From: Sabethes cyaneus
Taxonomy: Eukaryota > Arthropoda > Insecta > Diptera > Culicidae
Assembly (NCBI RefSeq): GCF_943734655.1
Contig: NC_071355.1
Coordinates: forward strand, 97,898,949-97,962,948
Direction: 5' to 3'
DNA length: 64,000 nucleotides
Positions 31,801 through 43,150 of the stretch are shown piece by piece. The notes beneath the pieces were generated by a model. It saw only the letters and a list, made by a program, of their open reading frames with translations. It did no database searches and was not told where the DNA came from. Each line of letters starts with the position of its first letter. Position 1 is the first letter of the stretch. A program made the position numbers and the translations under genes.

Positions 31801-32480
31801 CACTAGCTGACCCAACAAACTTTGTTTAGCCACAAATTAAACTGTCCTGTACATAAATCGTAAATCTCGGATGACCTTTGTCTCAATCTCAAGTTTTGCA
31901 AGTTTCTGCGGAGTTGAACCTTAGATGATTCATTTTGGCAGTTACGTAACTATGAAACTATGGCTAGTTTTATATACAAATGTTCAATTTTTCCTCACAG
32001 TAAAGTAGAAATTTGTGTTTTATTTATATGGGAGCCCCCCGTGTTAGAGAGGGGAGGGGTCACAAACTACCATACCATAGATAAAAATTCTGGCTCCAAA
32101 AACCCCCACATGCTAAATTTGGTTTCATTTGCTTGATTAGCTCTCGAGTTATAAGGAAATTTGTATTTCGTTTATATGAGAGTTCTCCTCTTAAAAGGGG
32201 GAGGAGTTTCAATTCACCAATCACCATAGGCTCCCATACAAATGAAACACAAATTTCTGCATAACTCGAGAATTAATCGAGCAAATGCAACCAAATTTGG
32301 CATGTGGAGATTTTTGAAGGCAGAATTTTTTGTATAGTAGTTTGAAACCCCTTCCCTTGTTAGAGAGCTAACACGGGGGGCTCTCATAAAAATGAAACAC
32401 AAATTTCATCATAACTCGAGGACTAATCAAGCACATAACCCCAAATTAGGCAAGTTTTGCATAACTCAAAAACTAATCCA
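31801..32480. repeat. GGGAGCCCCCC repeat units in head-to-head orientation
   Basis: It begins CTAGCTGACCCAACAAACTT, a start seen in many insect interspersed repeats. It then has about 140-bp units (TATATGGGAGCCCCC, CCCACATGCTAAATTTGG, TCATTTGCTTGATTAG, CTCGAGTTAT) in plus orientation to about 32225. From there the same unit runs in reverse complement to about 32460. The family matches the direct array at 45120-45735. Confidence 0.75.
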
Positions 32481-33232
32481 ACTCGAGAAATTTTAGGCTC
32501 TTCCATAAAACATTAATCAATAACAATGCCACCTATAGTAACACTAGATGATTCAGGATGAGACGGACGCAGGCCATGAGTGTTGCCGGCCATCCCCCAT
32601 CGGAATTATTATTTTAATAATAGGGTTATTGATCGTGTTTCGGCCTATGCAAAAACTGATCCTGGTTAGGCCCATCAGCTTAATCATTGATAATTCGTTG
32701 CATATTTAGAGATTTAAAGACAAATTAATTTTATAAGCTGCTTATATTGTTTTTCTATGCATTGCCTTCATTTTTTGCCATGAAAATTAATGTAACTAGC
32801 TCAGATAATTGAATTTATAACATATGTGAAAGTGGCTTCCAATGTCGTCACCAAAGCTATCTTTAGAAACACCTAGAAAGTCTTTTAGTATGTGAAGTAA
32901 ACAATTTTAAATCATAGATGCATCTATATTCTTCCATTATGGAAAGTTATTCAAAACAAATAAGCGAGATTACGACTTATTGAGAAAATACGATTTTAAT
33001 TTTTTGATCTTAGTTCAGCTTCACCAAATCAGCGCTAGTGGCGCCGCGTTTCGTCCACGTTTTAACCAACCTTTGGCTATCTTTAGAAAAACTGCTATCT
33101 TTTTTAAGTTTTTGTCTCCGCCATTATAAAAATCGGGGGGCAAAACAAATTTGTGGGATATATGTCAAACGTTTTGTATAAAATCAATTATAAGTAGTGT
33201 GGGTCTATAGCCTAAAGAACTCGAAAAATCTG
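32481..33232. other. gene-free stretch
   Basis: A+T-rich, with no supported gene. Confidence 0.5.
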
Positions 33233-33234
33233 TA

Positions 33235-34990
33235 AGGTACACCGAGGCAAGTGGGACCCAAAAAATGCATAGTTTGGGTTTATTCCACTGTGTTTTCTAT
33301 ACCTATGATTATTTCAAAATTCTTTCAGCACAGAAACTCTTTAGTGGTATCGCTTCGAAGGATTAATTATGAAAAGGGTCTATCAATTTACATGAAATAA
33401 ATCTGGAGGAGAATTTTCAAAATTATAGCGATAGGTCCCACTTGCCCCATTTACCGGCAAGTGGCAAGTGGGACCTATATTCAAATTTGATTAAAAAGCA
33501 TAAAATAATGGGAAATTGTGTAAGTTAATATACAGTAATGTTAAAGCACTGCAAGAAGCAATCAAAAACAATATTTGTACGAAGGGCTTATTCAAAAATA
33601 GCGTAACAAAATCAGATCACAACGGGCGTCTTTATAATTTATATAAAACACAGAGCGTGAGCAATTACGCTGTAAAGCATTATTGTAATGAAATGTAGTT
33701 GAATATGTCGTTGTATCCAATTCTCGTGAGACGTAATTTAGGATTAACCATTGTTTAATATCTCGAAAATACGATTATGATCTGTTTGTGCTACCATGCC
33801 CAATTCGGTAGAGCTACTCATAACGCTTTATTGTTTCAATTCCAGTTGCAAATTTGCTTAATTATATCAAATTTGCCTTTCCAGATACAATTAACAGCGT
33901 TTAGATTAATATGTTTTTGAAACGATGGTTCTACAATTGATGAAGGGACGGTAGGGGAAAGAAATGAAAATTTTTGGTGAAGGAGGGGAAGAGCGGAAAG
34001 GAAGGGGGGGGGGGGGGTATTGGTAGCTATGCTTGACAAGTCGTCATTTTGACTCCTACCTTTTGTCCAATACTGGAAGGTGCATGAGTCGAACCAAGCT
34101 GTAATCTAAGATTATAACCGGATTCGAACCCATAATCTTAGATTACAGCTTGGTTCGACTCATGCACCTTCCAGTATTGGACAAAAGGTAGGAGTCAAAA
34201 TGACTACTTGTCAAGCATAGCTACCAATACCCCCCCCCCCCCCCCCCTTCCTTTCCGCTCTTCCCCTCCTTCACCAAAAATTTTCATTTCTTTCCCCTAC
34301 CGTCCCTTCATCAATTGTAGAACCATCGTTTCAAAAACATATTAATTTAATATGTATGACCTCATTTCAAGGTCAAGACTAAAAACTTGAGATTAGTCTA
34401 GCGTTTAGATGTAACCAAAATGTGACCAAACTGTTTGTTCCCTCATAAGCTGTGCTAATGGGCTTCTTTTTTGGGGCGCCTTGGTTTAGTCCTTTTCGGT
34501 TTTATTTCAAAGCTTTACTGGTATAAATATTATGTAATTGAACTGAAAATGTTCGGTAGTTCATCTAAAAAATGTATTAAGACAGGAAGTTTTGTGCTGA
34601 AACACTTTATTTTTAATAGGTCCCACTTGCCCCGAGTGCTTTGAAGCGCCGACCTTATTTCGACCCATTTTTTAAATGCCGTGACTAGTTTTCGGGTGTA
34701 ATTTATAATATACTCATTATGTTTACCTACTGTTAGAAAAACATGTACTTTTACGTAAAACCTGTGGCTGAAATATCATTTATAGAAAGGTGCGTCAAAC
34801 TTACAACGGAAATTGAAAATAACGCTCAAATTTAAAGTCCAATTTCGATGTTTGGAATGCCAATTATAAATAATGTATATTTTTAATACATGCGTTTGAG
34901 TTGTATTTTTCGGTTGGAAAAAATGAGGTTGAAGAGAGTTATGAGCTCCGTTCCCACTTACCCCGTATTCCCACTTGCCCCGGGGTACCT
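33235..34990. mobile_element. 1.76-kb TA-flanked element with GGCAAGTGGGACC repeats
   Basis: The ends are AGGTACACCGAGGCAAGTGG and, read inward from the right, AGGTACCCCGGGGCAAGTGG. TA flanks it at 33233-33234 and 34991-34992. The motif GGGGCAAGTGGGACCT recurs near 33443, 33470, 34618, 34952 and 34967 in both orientations, like multiple transposase-binding sites. There is no transposase frame. The palindrome at 33905-34346 lies inside it. Confidence 0.75.
33905..34346. repeat. 440-bp near-perfect palindrome
   Basis: Two ~211-215-bp arms (33905-34115 and 34132-34346) are almost identical in inverted orientation around a 16-base spacer. The main difference is G/C run length (14 G against 19 C). 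The spacer and arm ends contain a tRNA B-box-like GGGTTCGAATCC on the minus strand. It may be an inverted SINE pair, a fold-back element, or a hairpin artefact. Confidence 0.9.
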
Positions 34991-34992
34991 TA

Positions 34993-35584
34993 TATGGAAT
35001 GTTAACGCTTCTAGCACGAGACAGAAGAGGCAATTCAAACAATGCACATGAGAAGGGCTCCATATAAAGTAGTGGCCAAAATTACCGAAAATTAAATTTC
35101 ACATTTTAGCATATGCTGAAATGTGGTTTTGTAGTAAATTGTCTATACTTTTATGATCTGCGAATAAAATTTTGATAGAAAAATAAAAATTATGTTGAAA
35201 TAAACAGTCAAAGTAGCCCATTTTAAAAGTTTGAAAAATTAGTCATTTTAAAAAAGTAAAAAGAATAAATAAATAAATAAATTGTCATGGATGTAAATAT
35301 TATTCTTGTATATCATTTTAAAACTGATATCTCAGCCTATTAAAAAATAAATCAAATATAAACAAATTTAAAATCAATGAGGTGCACAATGGGCTACTTA
35401 TAATAAAAATGAAATTCTCATTAACTTTTATAAAAAAACAACTCTTGTCGCCGCAGTTTCTCACAGTGCGCCTGAAGACTCTAAATGTGTTGTATCAAAA
35501 CACGATTTAAAAGTTTGCTATATTTTTTCGAAAACTACTAATTTGAAAAGAGTCATATTTTTAGCCATCCATTAATATTTTAAG
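34993..35584. other. gene-free stretch
   Basis: A+T-rich with nothing recognised. Confidence 0.5.
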
Positions 35585-35586
35585 TA

Positions 35587-36872
35587 CCGTCGTCCGGGGC
35601 GAGATTGTGCCAAAAAAGCATATGTTTTTGTTCTTTAGCTCAGTATACACACAATTTAGGAACTAAGTTGATTTTAAACCTGTCAATATGTACTAAATTG
35701 TTCAATTAACAACTACCGTAGAGATGGTTTAGTTACAATGAAACCTAATTTTACTGGAAGTGCATGAACTTTGGCACAATCTCACCCCTTCTAGGGGGTG
35801 ACATTGTGCCAAAAACTTAAAGTTAAGCTAAAAACCTAAACAGTGAACGTTTGCATGTTTATAAACAATACACATAAATATCAGTATAAAGTATTTCATA
35901 TGGGGCCGTCCATGAACTGAGTGGACTATCAGGGTCAGGGGGTTGACCAAAAACAAGGCATCATACAAAAAGTATGAACGAAAATAACCCGAGGCGGTCT
36001 GAAATAACTAAAAATGAGTCCGTAGTCAATGGACAGCCTTTATATAACCAGTAGCGTTTCTAGGGTTAATAAGGGGGAGATATATGAAGGGGTGTTTCCA
36101 AAGGGGGCATACCTATTTGATCATTTAACAAAAGTAACCATTACTTCGCTCGAGAACCCGCTGCCGCAGAACATGTAGCCCATCCCACCCCCCTCCCCCT
36201 CCTTAAAACTGGCAGTTTATACACGGTATAATATATTCGTCCTATATTAGAGTGTTTATCTGAGCATCTGAAATTTCCAGAGAAAAAGTAAAAATTGGTT
36301 TAATTTATTTAGCAGACCTATGCTCCAAAATGGATGATGCAATCTAATCTGTCAAAATATTGTGCTCAATAGTAAAGAATGTGAGTGTGCTGGTGTATAC
36401 TGACGTATTTTTGTTGTGTATGTGAAATCCAAAAATTGGATCGGTCATTCTGGCTTGGCACAATCTCACCCCCGTGAAGCTCGAAAAGTACAAAGTATCG
36501 AAAAATATTATTTTCGTAATCAAAACTTATCCAACGCATAATAACCTTTCAATACATTGTAAATGATTAGTTTATATACCTTCAAAATAGCAAGTTGATG
36601 CGATTTCTTGTTTGGGTTGGTTTATGGGGGACATTTTTTACAAGCGTTATTTCCGAGTATTTTTGATCGCGAACTTTGAAACCCTGTTTAGGCTAAATAG
36701 TTTGCTAATATTATCTGTGTTCCATTCTAAGTTATGAATAAATATGTTATTTTCATCATTATTTTGAATTTAGGTCACCAGTTTCTATAGATATAAAAAA
36801 ATTTCACAAATAAACATTTTTGGTTTTTGGCCCAATCTCACCCCCGTGGCACAATCTCACCCCGGATGGCGG
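35587..36872. mobile_element. 1.29-kb TA-flanked element with GGTGAGATTGTGCCA repeats
   Basis: The left end is CCGTCGTCCGGGGCGAGATT; the right end read inward is CCGCCATCCGGGGTGAGATT. TA flanks it at 35585-35586 and 36873-36874. GGGGTGAGATTGTGCCA recurs near 35772, 35795, 36457, 36828 and 36848 in both orientations. There is no transposase frame. A smaller MITE sits inside at 35902-36041. The architecture parallels 33235-34990. Confidence 0.78.
35902..36041. mobile_element. nested MITE
   Basis: The imperfect terminal repeats are GGGGCCGTCCATGAACTGAG and, on the other strand, AAGGCTGTCCATTGACTACG. Between them are TTTTGTATGATGCC-like (minus strand) and GGCGGTCTGAAAT segments. It lies inside the TA element at 35587-36872. 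Confidence 0.6.
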
Positions 36873-36874
36873 TA

Positions 36875-37104
36875 TTCATTCAACAAATTTGATTATCTAT
36901 GTTACTAAATTTACTTAGAATCTGGAGAGAATTTCTATACGAAAATGGGAGAGTCCCCGAGAGAAAGATAATTTTGTTTTTTGTTAAGCAAATATTTATA
37001 TTGGGAGCATTTGATCATTTTCCCCAAAATTACCCTAAATATGATTTCTAGATTTTATAACATTTGTTTTGTAATAAACATAATCTAGAATCAATTTAAA
37101 ACTA
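36875..37104. other. gene-free gap
   Basis: Nothing recognised. Confidence 0.5.
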
Positions 37105-37567
37105 AAAATGAACGTAAATCACAACCGGTATCGATTTTTTATGCAACATATGCCTATTGGCGACCATTTTAGAAGACATGACCAAACCTGACTCCAGACA
37201 GCAGATTTGGCTTACATTGATCTAGTTATAGAATTCTAGTGTTTAATTAAAGTGTCGCGCGAAAAGTTTTTGTTCATGGACGAAATTTGCCACTTGTCTG
37301 GGAGTTCCCGGAAGTCTCCAGAACTTGTTCAGATATAACCAACGTGGCATCTGACTTTGATTGATCTAGTTTTTAAATTCTGGCGTAATTTGAAGAGTCG
37401 CATGATAAGTTTTTGTTCATGTTCGATACTAGTCATTTCCTGCAGTATAACTTAATCCAGAAAATTTCCGGTTAGTCTCAATACAGCGTAAAACTCCTAA
37501 AATGGTCGCTAATGGATATATGTGGCATAAAAATCGATACCGGCTGCGATTTAAGTTCATTTTGGAA
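37105..37567. mobile_element. 460-bp element with ~70-bp imperfect terminal repeats
   Basis: The ends are inverted: AAAATGAAC..AAATC.CA.CCGGTATCGATTTTTATGC and, further in, GCGACCATTTTAG. Inside are two direct copies (about 37218 and 37358) of a 60-bp unit with TTGATCTAGTT, AGTTTTTGTTCATG and GTCGC. The target duplication is not clear. Confidence 0.65.
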
Positions 37568-38156
37568 GTATCATTGAAGATTTTTATTTACTTTATATGA
37601 GCAATCTTCCCTTCAAAACTTCAAAAATACGCAACTCAAAAATTCGTCGAACGATTTTTTTAAAAATTGGCTCAGAGGTTTAGGATGGCATTACAAACCA
37701 ACTGGCATTTTACGTTTCAACGCCAAAAGATAACATGAATAACGCTTGAACCGTTAGTTATAACAGCCTAGTTTAATTAATTAAACTATTTGTCAAAATC
37801 GACGATTACCTTAGTGCAATTAACGAAATTTTGCTGTATTTTTGCGTTTTACATAATATGGAGTTGATGGAATTTGATTCCTTTGGTATTTTGACAACGT
37901 TCGCAATTGATTTGAGTTCATTTTACGGGCGAAAAATAAGTCCCTATGCTGTTTAATTAGCTTTTATCGTAATTTTTGGTTATTATAGGGCAAAATGGAC
38001 TTCTTCCCGAGGTCTGCAGCCGACCGACCTATCACTAATCGATTACTTGCATTTTTACATAAGAATTGTTATCTTGTAGGCCTCCAAACTAGCAGCGTCT
38101 AAATCATTGGGATGACGAGCTCATTTATGCCCACTGTGCACACCCACTGTACACAG
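37568..38156. other. gene-free stretch
   Basis: Nothing recognised. Confidence 0.5.
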
Positions 38157-38363
38157 CCCGCCCAGTTCCAGCTCCAGGGTACGATGCTGGTCTAACAAGA
38201 TAGTCGTCGTATATTCGGATCTCGACTGGGCGCTGCCGCTATAGAGTCAAAAGAATCTTTGCACTAGACCCGTAATTTTCCTGTACTCTAATAACCGGCT
38301 GCGAAGTAGGTCGATGAGGAAGGGTCAAGTTCTTAAGGACGTTTACACCCATGGCTTTGTTTT
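38157..38363 (+). mobile_element. SINE family B
   Basis: It has a tRNA-like head (CAGGGTACGATGCTGGTCTA, decayed B box ATTCGGATCTCGA), AGAGTCAAAAGAATC, TTTCCTGTACTCTAATAACC, GGCTGCGAAGT and a GGCTTTG tail. It is more diverged than the copy at 56770-56992. Confidence 0.8.
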
Positions 38364-38464
38364 TGCAACGGAGTAGTAATCCATAGCGCCATAAATACAA
38401 AAGATAAAAGTATACTTTCTTTAACAATATTGTAGAAAATAATGTAGAAACTGTACAATTGTCC

Positions 38465-38467
<3 letters not shown>

Positions 38468-38523
<56 letters not shown>
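38468..38523. repeat. (CA)28 microsatellite
   Basis: An uninterrupted CA dinucleotide run of about 56 bp. Confidence 0.97.
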
Positions 38524-38525
<2 letters not shown>

Positions 38526-41159
38526 TGTTTTTCGAACTCTGTGTCACTGAGGCGCTGTAGTCAAAAGACCAAAAAAAGCAATGAAAGCTATTTAAAAGTT
38601 CAGCGTATCGTCTGTATCGGTGCGTGTTGTCCGAATTGTGTACGTCGAAAATCGAGCCTAAGAAATTCTCGGGATCTCAGTGGTCGTGGCATGACATTTA
38701 CGTTAATCATGGCCAGAAGTTCTGGATTCGATTTTACATTTCAGGAGATGGGTGACGAAGAGAATTCTGAACACGTTTTCCTTGGCGTTTTGATTTTCAG
38801 TAATTTACATCTATTCTTATATTGGGGAATGTTCCGATAGTTCGAAGTACTCTTATCGCGTATCTGATTAATTAGCGCTGCACGGTTTCGATTCTAGTTG
38901 ACTAATTATTTGTAAATGGACTCCACACCACAGACGCTATGTTAAGAATGAACTGTACTAGCAAAAATTAAAGAGCTCGAAAACAGTATGGATCACGGAA
39001 ATCATTGTCTGTGCGCATAACAAAGCCTAGGTTACGATTCACTTTAGAAATCGAATTGGAATACTGGTTTAGAAAAGTTATCCTTGTATTGCATACAGAT
39101 CTACTTCAACGTCTTATTGGTACTGACTGAATGCTCAATTTTACTCGGACCGAATTCCCTTTTTGTCTCCCAATCACTGGTAGATCTATTTCGTTTCAGA
39201 ACTTCCCGTAATGTAAGAATTAATGTTTTTTCCACATTTGGACATGCCTCCCCATTTGGTTCACTTTTACATCTGAAATTCGTATGATGGAAGAGAATCA
39301 AAGCCTTTTCTTTCGTTATTTGAATCTTCCCTCTTGGTAATGCTTCCTCTTGTATAAGAAGCAGGACAAGCTTTCCTGGGGTGTACAGTCTAAGGAAAGG
39401 AAAAGCCGACTCATAGCAAGAGAAGGATCATCTACTAGAATTTCAATAGGACAAGATCTTTTATGCGCAATCTAGTCAAATATTTTAAATGAAAATTTTT
39501 TTCATTGTTTTATATACATAAAATGTATATATGTATAATGTATAATGTATGTATAATGTATAATGTATAATGTATATCTTCAAAAAAGATAAAATAGAGC
39601 GAGATGTAACCAAATCGGAGCCAATTTTTTTTTGACTTATATATCGAGTCTAAAATTGTATATAATCGAATCATATATAACCGAGTCTGTTTATAATCAA
39701 GTCTCTATATAATCGAGTCCGACCCGTATCTCTATTTGCCAATAGTGATGAGTTCAGTCTCCTACAAGAAAAAAAAAAGTGATCTCAAGGAAATCCGAAG
39801 TTCACCGCGTACGAGCCTTAGTAATGGGATTATGGTGAAACATCAGATTTTTAAATGTGCTTAAAGTATGTGGAATGTGAAAAATGAGTACGTATGGCAG
39901 TTTCTGAATTAACAGTACAAAGAACTTTTACTCATTGAGCTGGATGAATATCTGAATAAATAGCCGCAGATGAATCAGCCTCGCAAAACTAGATTTTTGA
40001 TTAACTAAATTATAATGTCCCTCATTTCTGCCAAATACATTTACCATATTGAACAAAAGTTACAGGTAGCGATGGGCGGGTTGAAGCATTGATTGCTGTC
40101 GTTTCCAGTACAAGATAATCAAACCAAAGACGAGTTCAGTTGCAGCATCGCCTGCGTGAGTAATATTTATATTTCCGATGTCTTCATCTCTGTGACGGCC
40201 AACTAAAGCAATATATGGAGTGACATCGTCTCTATGTATAAGCAGCAAGCATCTGGCATGTCACCGACGAACATTTCTCTGCTACATTTGTCGTATGCCA
40301 CAAGTCTTATCAATGATCGTATCATCAATAAATAAATATTAATAATTTTCTCCCAATTTATTTTTGTGAAATTAGGAAATAGAAAATATGAAAAATCTAC
40401 CATGGTCGGTGTCCTGCTTGCTGCTATCTACACTATTCAGTGTTTGTATAAGTACGTTCTTGTGTTCGCCGTGGGTTCATTTGTAGCACTTGTGACCAGG
40501 ACATTTGCCAATGGCTCTAATATATGGATACGCGGCTATACGTCGCCTCCGGTCCGAATGGTAGCTTTTCATACATTATTAGAAGATCTGGCCTGGGGTG
40601 GATTATTTGCGCCTAAATGGACAGAGAGGAAAAGCAATTGGACTCGCTCACGACGTACTAGCGTTTCGGTGGAAAATATTATTGACGCATGTAGAAGAAG
40701 TGTAGCGATTGGATATGTGAAAAACATCAAATGAACAAGTCATTGAATATATGAGAAGAAAATTATATTGAAGTATAAGTGGAAGGAGAGGTGAGATCGG
40801 AATGGAAATTTTTTATTTGATTTCTCGATTGAATAGGAATTTGATTTAGCGCTGCTCTTCGCATGGCTAAAAAAGAGAAAAAAGTATATAAAGAGAATTA
40901 ATTTAGGGCTGACTAGTAAGAATTGATGAATTCTTGAAATAATAGTAATAAATCTAAAGAGAACAAACGTAATATATTAATATTTATCTTGTAAGTTTTG
41001 TGTTTTACCGGTTGTATTGAAAAAAAAATCACGTTGGCTGGTTTGTGTGTTGCCATGTGTATACTTACAAGTACACTTAAGTCTGTTTTACACGTTTTTT
41101 TTACGATTTTTGAATTAAAGTGATTTTTTATGATGATTTTTGAATTAACACGGTTTCGC
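38524..41159. other. gene-free stretch with simple repeats
   Basis: There is a TGTATAA-type tandem repeat at about 39505-39580 and a degenerate 22-bp repeat (TATATAATCGAGTC) at about 39640-39725. A 122-residue open frame at 40366-40734 has two hydrophobic stretches but no family I recognise. I do not call it a gene. Confidence 0.45.
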
Positions 41160-41280
41160 CCTTTTACTATAGAAATATATAGTATAAAGGTATAGGAATC
41201 ACTTGAAAAACCGAAAATGGAAAGAAGGTCCTCCGGGCCGAATGTCAGGTACCACTCGACTCAGTTTTGAAAACTGGGCG

Positions 41281-41330
<50 letters not shown>

Positions 41331-41600
41331 CACGCTTTTCAATCTCACTCACTTTTCCCAGAGATGGCTGAACTGATTTTGATGATCTGAGTATCAAATG
41401 AAAGGCATAGGTCGCTATTAGATTTCATATTTATCGGACTTTTAGTTCAAAAGTTATGTATAAAAATACGAAAAATAAGAGACTTCATTTTCTCAGCGGT
41501 CCCTCAAACGATTTGAACAAAATTGATTGCAAATGAAAGGAGACCTTTGAAAAGCTATAACCTCCAATTTTCATGATTATTGGGTCGGTGATTTGAAAGT
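41160..41600. repeat. dispersed repeat with embedded GT microsatellite
   Basis: It starts TATAGTATAAAGGTATAGGA, holds AAGGTCCTCCGGGCC, a (TG) run at 41291-41328, then GAGATGGCTGAACTGATTTT. It is the inverted counterpart of the repeat at 25430-26010. Confidence 0.6.
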
Positions 41601-42124
41601 TACATAAAGAAATGTGGTTTTCCACCGAATTAATCTACTTAGCGGTGCGACCTGGCCTTTTTACTGCATTTAAAACATATTTTTGTAACATATTTGCATT
41701 AATTAAATGACCCACATCCTAGAATTCATTATTATTTGAAAATTACCGTTCACGGACGATTCGTTCAAAAGATATTCAAATTTAAACATTTAAGCACCGT
41801 ATGTTAAACCATTCAAAACGTGTAAAACCAAAATTTATCAATCAAGGGTCGATTGTATTCAACGTATGTGTGATGTATGTGCGTATGTACGTATGTATGC
41901 GTGTGTGTGTCTATGTATGTGTGTACAATTTTGCAATTTGCATGAAAATACAAGATAAGTGAGAAACATTTCATTTGTCATTTTCATCGCCAGCGGATTC
42001 ATCATCGGACAAGAAAAGCAGAAAAGCAAAGTGGTTGATTTAAACATATAGGTGACATATAGTGATGTATAAGATTGAAAATGCTAATAAGGGGATTTTA
42101 TCATATAAATTTATACCGATTTAT
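41601..42124. other. gene-free stretch
   Basis: Includes a TATG/TG-rich simple-sequence patch at about 41865-41925; otherwise nothing recognised. Confidence 0.5.
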
Positions 42125-42300
42125 CGATCTTTTCATTTTCATTCGTTTACTATTATTGTCCTTCTCTCGGTTGGAATATTCTTCATCTACCACTCTTTTC
42201 ATTTTCATTCGTTTACTATTATTGTCCTTCTCTCGGTTGGAATATTCTTCTTCTACCGCTCCTTTCATTTGTTTACTATTGTTGTCTTTCTCTCGATCTG
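42125..42300 (+). repeat. 66-bp tandem repeat, about 2.6 units
   Basis: Units begin CTTTTCATTTTCATTCGTTT and contain GTCCTTCTCTCGGTTGGAAT. The first two are near identical and the third is shortened and diverged. Confidence 0.9.
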
Positions 42301-42966
42301 TGTTCTTTTTATTCTGTGTTCTTAATAATTTTATCCGTTTGCCTTGGTATTTTCAGTTTCTAACATTGTTCTGTTCAGTTTCTAGGCATTGTTAGTCCTC
42401 AGTTTTCCTATTCGTGTTGAATTTAGTTTCTTTTCGCGAGTTATGTAATGATTTGTTTAATCTGGATTTTTGTTTTCACATCCTGTCGTTTACTCTCTTA
42501 TTCTCTTTACGCTGTTCTTTACTTAAACCCATTTTTTCATTCTCAGCACCAGGCAACTTATCACGATATATTTTTAATTTTCTGGTATTTAAGCTATTGT
42601 CACATTTTTCTCGCTTTGTGTCATATACGCGTTTGACCCGTGTTTTCTGTAACTCGCTTTTCTTTTTTGTTTTCGGTATCTTGTTGGTATCCTTTAATTT
42701 TTCTATATGTCTTTCGATGATAAAAACGTATTTCGGTGTAACGTGACTTTTTCAGTATCTAACTACCTTAGACTGTTTGTGGTATAGCAGCCCGGTCTCC
42801 TATTTAAACTGAATAGGTAGACGACAAAAAAATCAAACTGGTGGGTAATGTTTATATCCCAAAAAACTACACGGTATACAGTCCTAAGGGTTGAACGAAG
42901 GGGTGATGTAGGACTATATCAGATCATTAGATCAAAGTCTAATGTAAACTGCATTTCTGACGTATG
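42301..42966. other. gene-free stretch
   Basis: T-rich; the 110-residue Phe/Leu/Ser-rich frame at 42414-42746 reflects base composition. Confidence 0.5.
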
Positions 42967-42968
42967 TA

Positions 42969-43148
42969 GGGGAATGTCGCCGTGGTTGGGCCATCTTTTG
43001 GTCCACAAATCTCATTTCAAAAGAAACTTTGGAAATTTAACAAAGGTCTTATTAATAGTTCGTATTTAGACCTTTGTTAAATTTCCAAAGTTTCTTTTGA
43101 AATGAGATTTGTGGTCCAAAAGATGACCCAACCACGACGACATTCCCC
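42969..43148. mobile_element. 180-bp fold-back MITE, TA target duplication
   Basis: Arms of about 83 bp (GGGGAATGTCGCCGTGGTTG and onward, and complement) are almost identical and separated by about 15 bases. TA flanks it at 42967-42968 and 43149-43150. A CGTCATGGTTGGGCC relative is present near 26527. Confidence 0.88.
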
Positions 43149-43150
43149 TA

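Noticed and set aside
38541..38840. 99-residue ORF with a CPNC motif and EENSEHVF, like a retroelement C-terminus
   Set aside because: Too short and diverged; spacing of the Cys/His residues does not fit.
40060..40248. Minus-strand frame reading RDDVTPYIALVGRHRDEDIG
   Set aside because: Looks protein-like, but no family is recognised and the neighbouring frames are closed; not enough to call a gene.
40366..40734. 122-residue plus-strand ORF with hydrophobic stretches
   Set aside because: No recognisable family, no splice or promoter context, and of a length expected by chance in 64 kb.
42414..42746. 110-residue Phe/Leu-rich ORF resembling a membrane protein
   Set aside because: It follows from T-rich composition; no start context or family.
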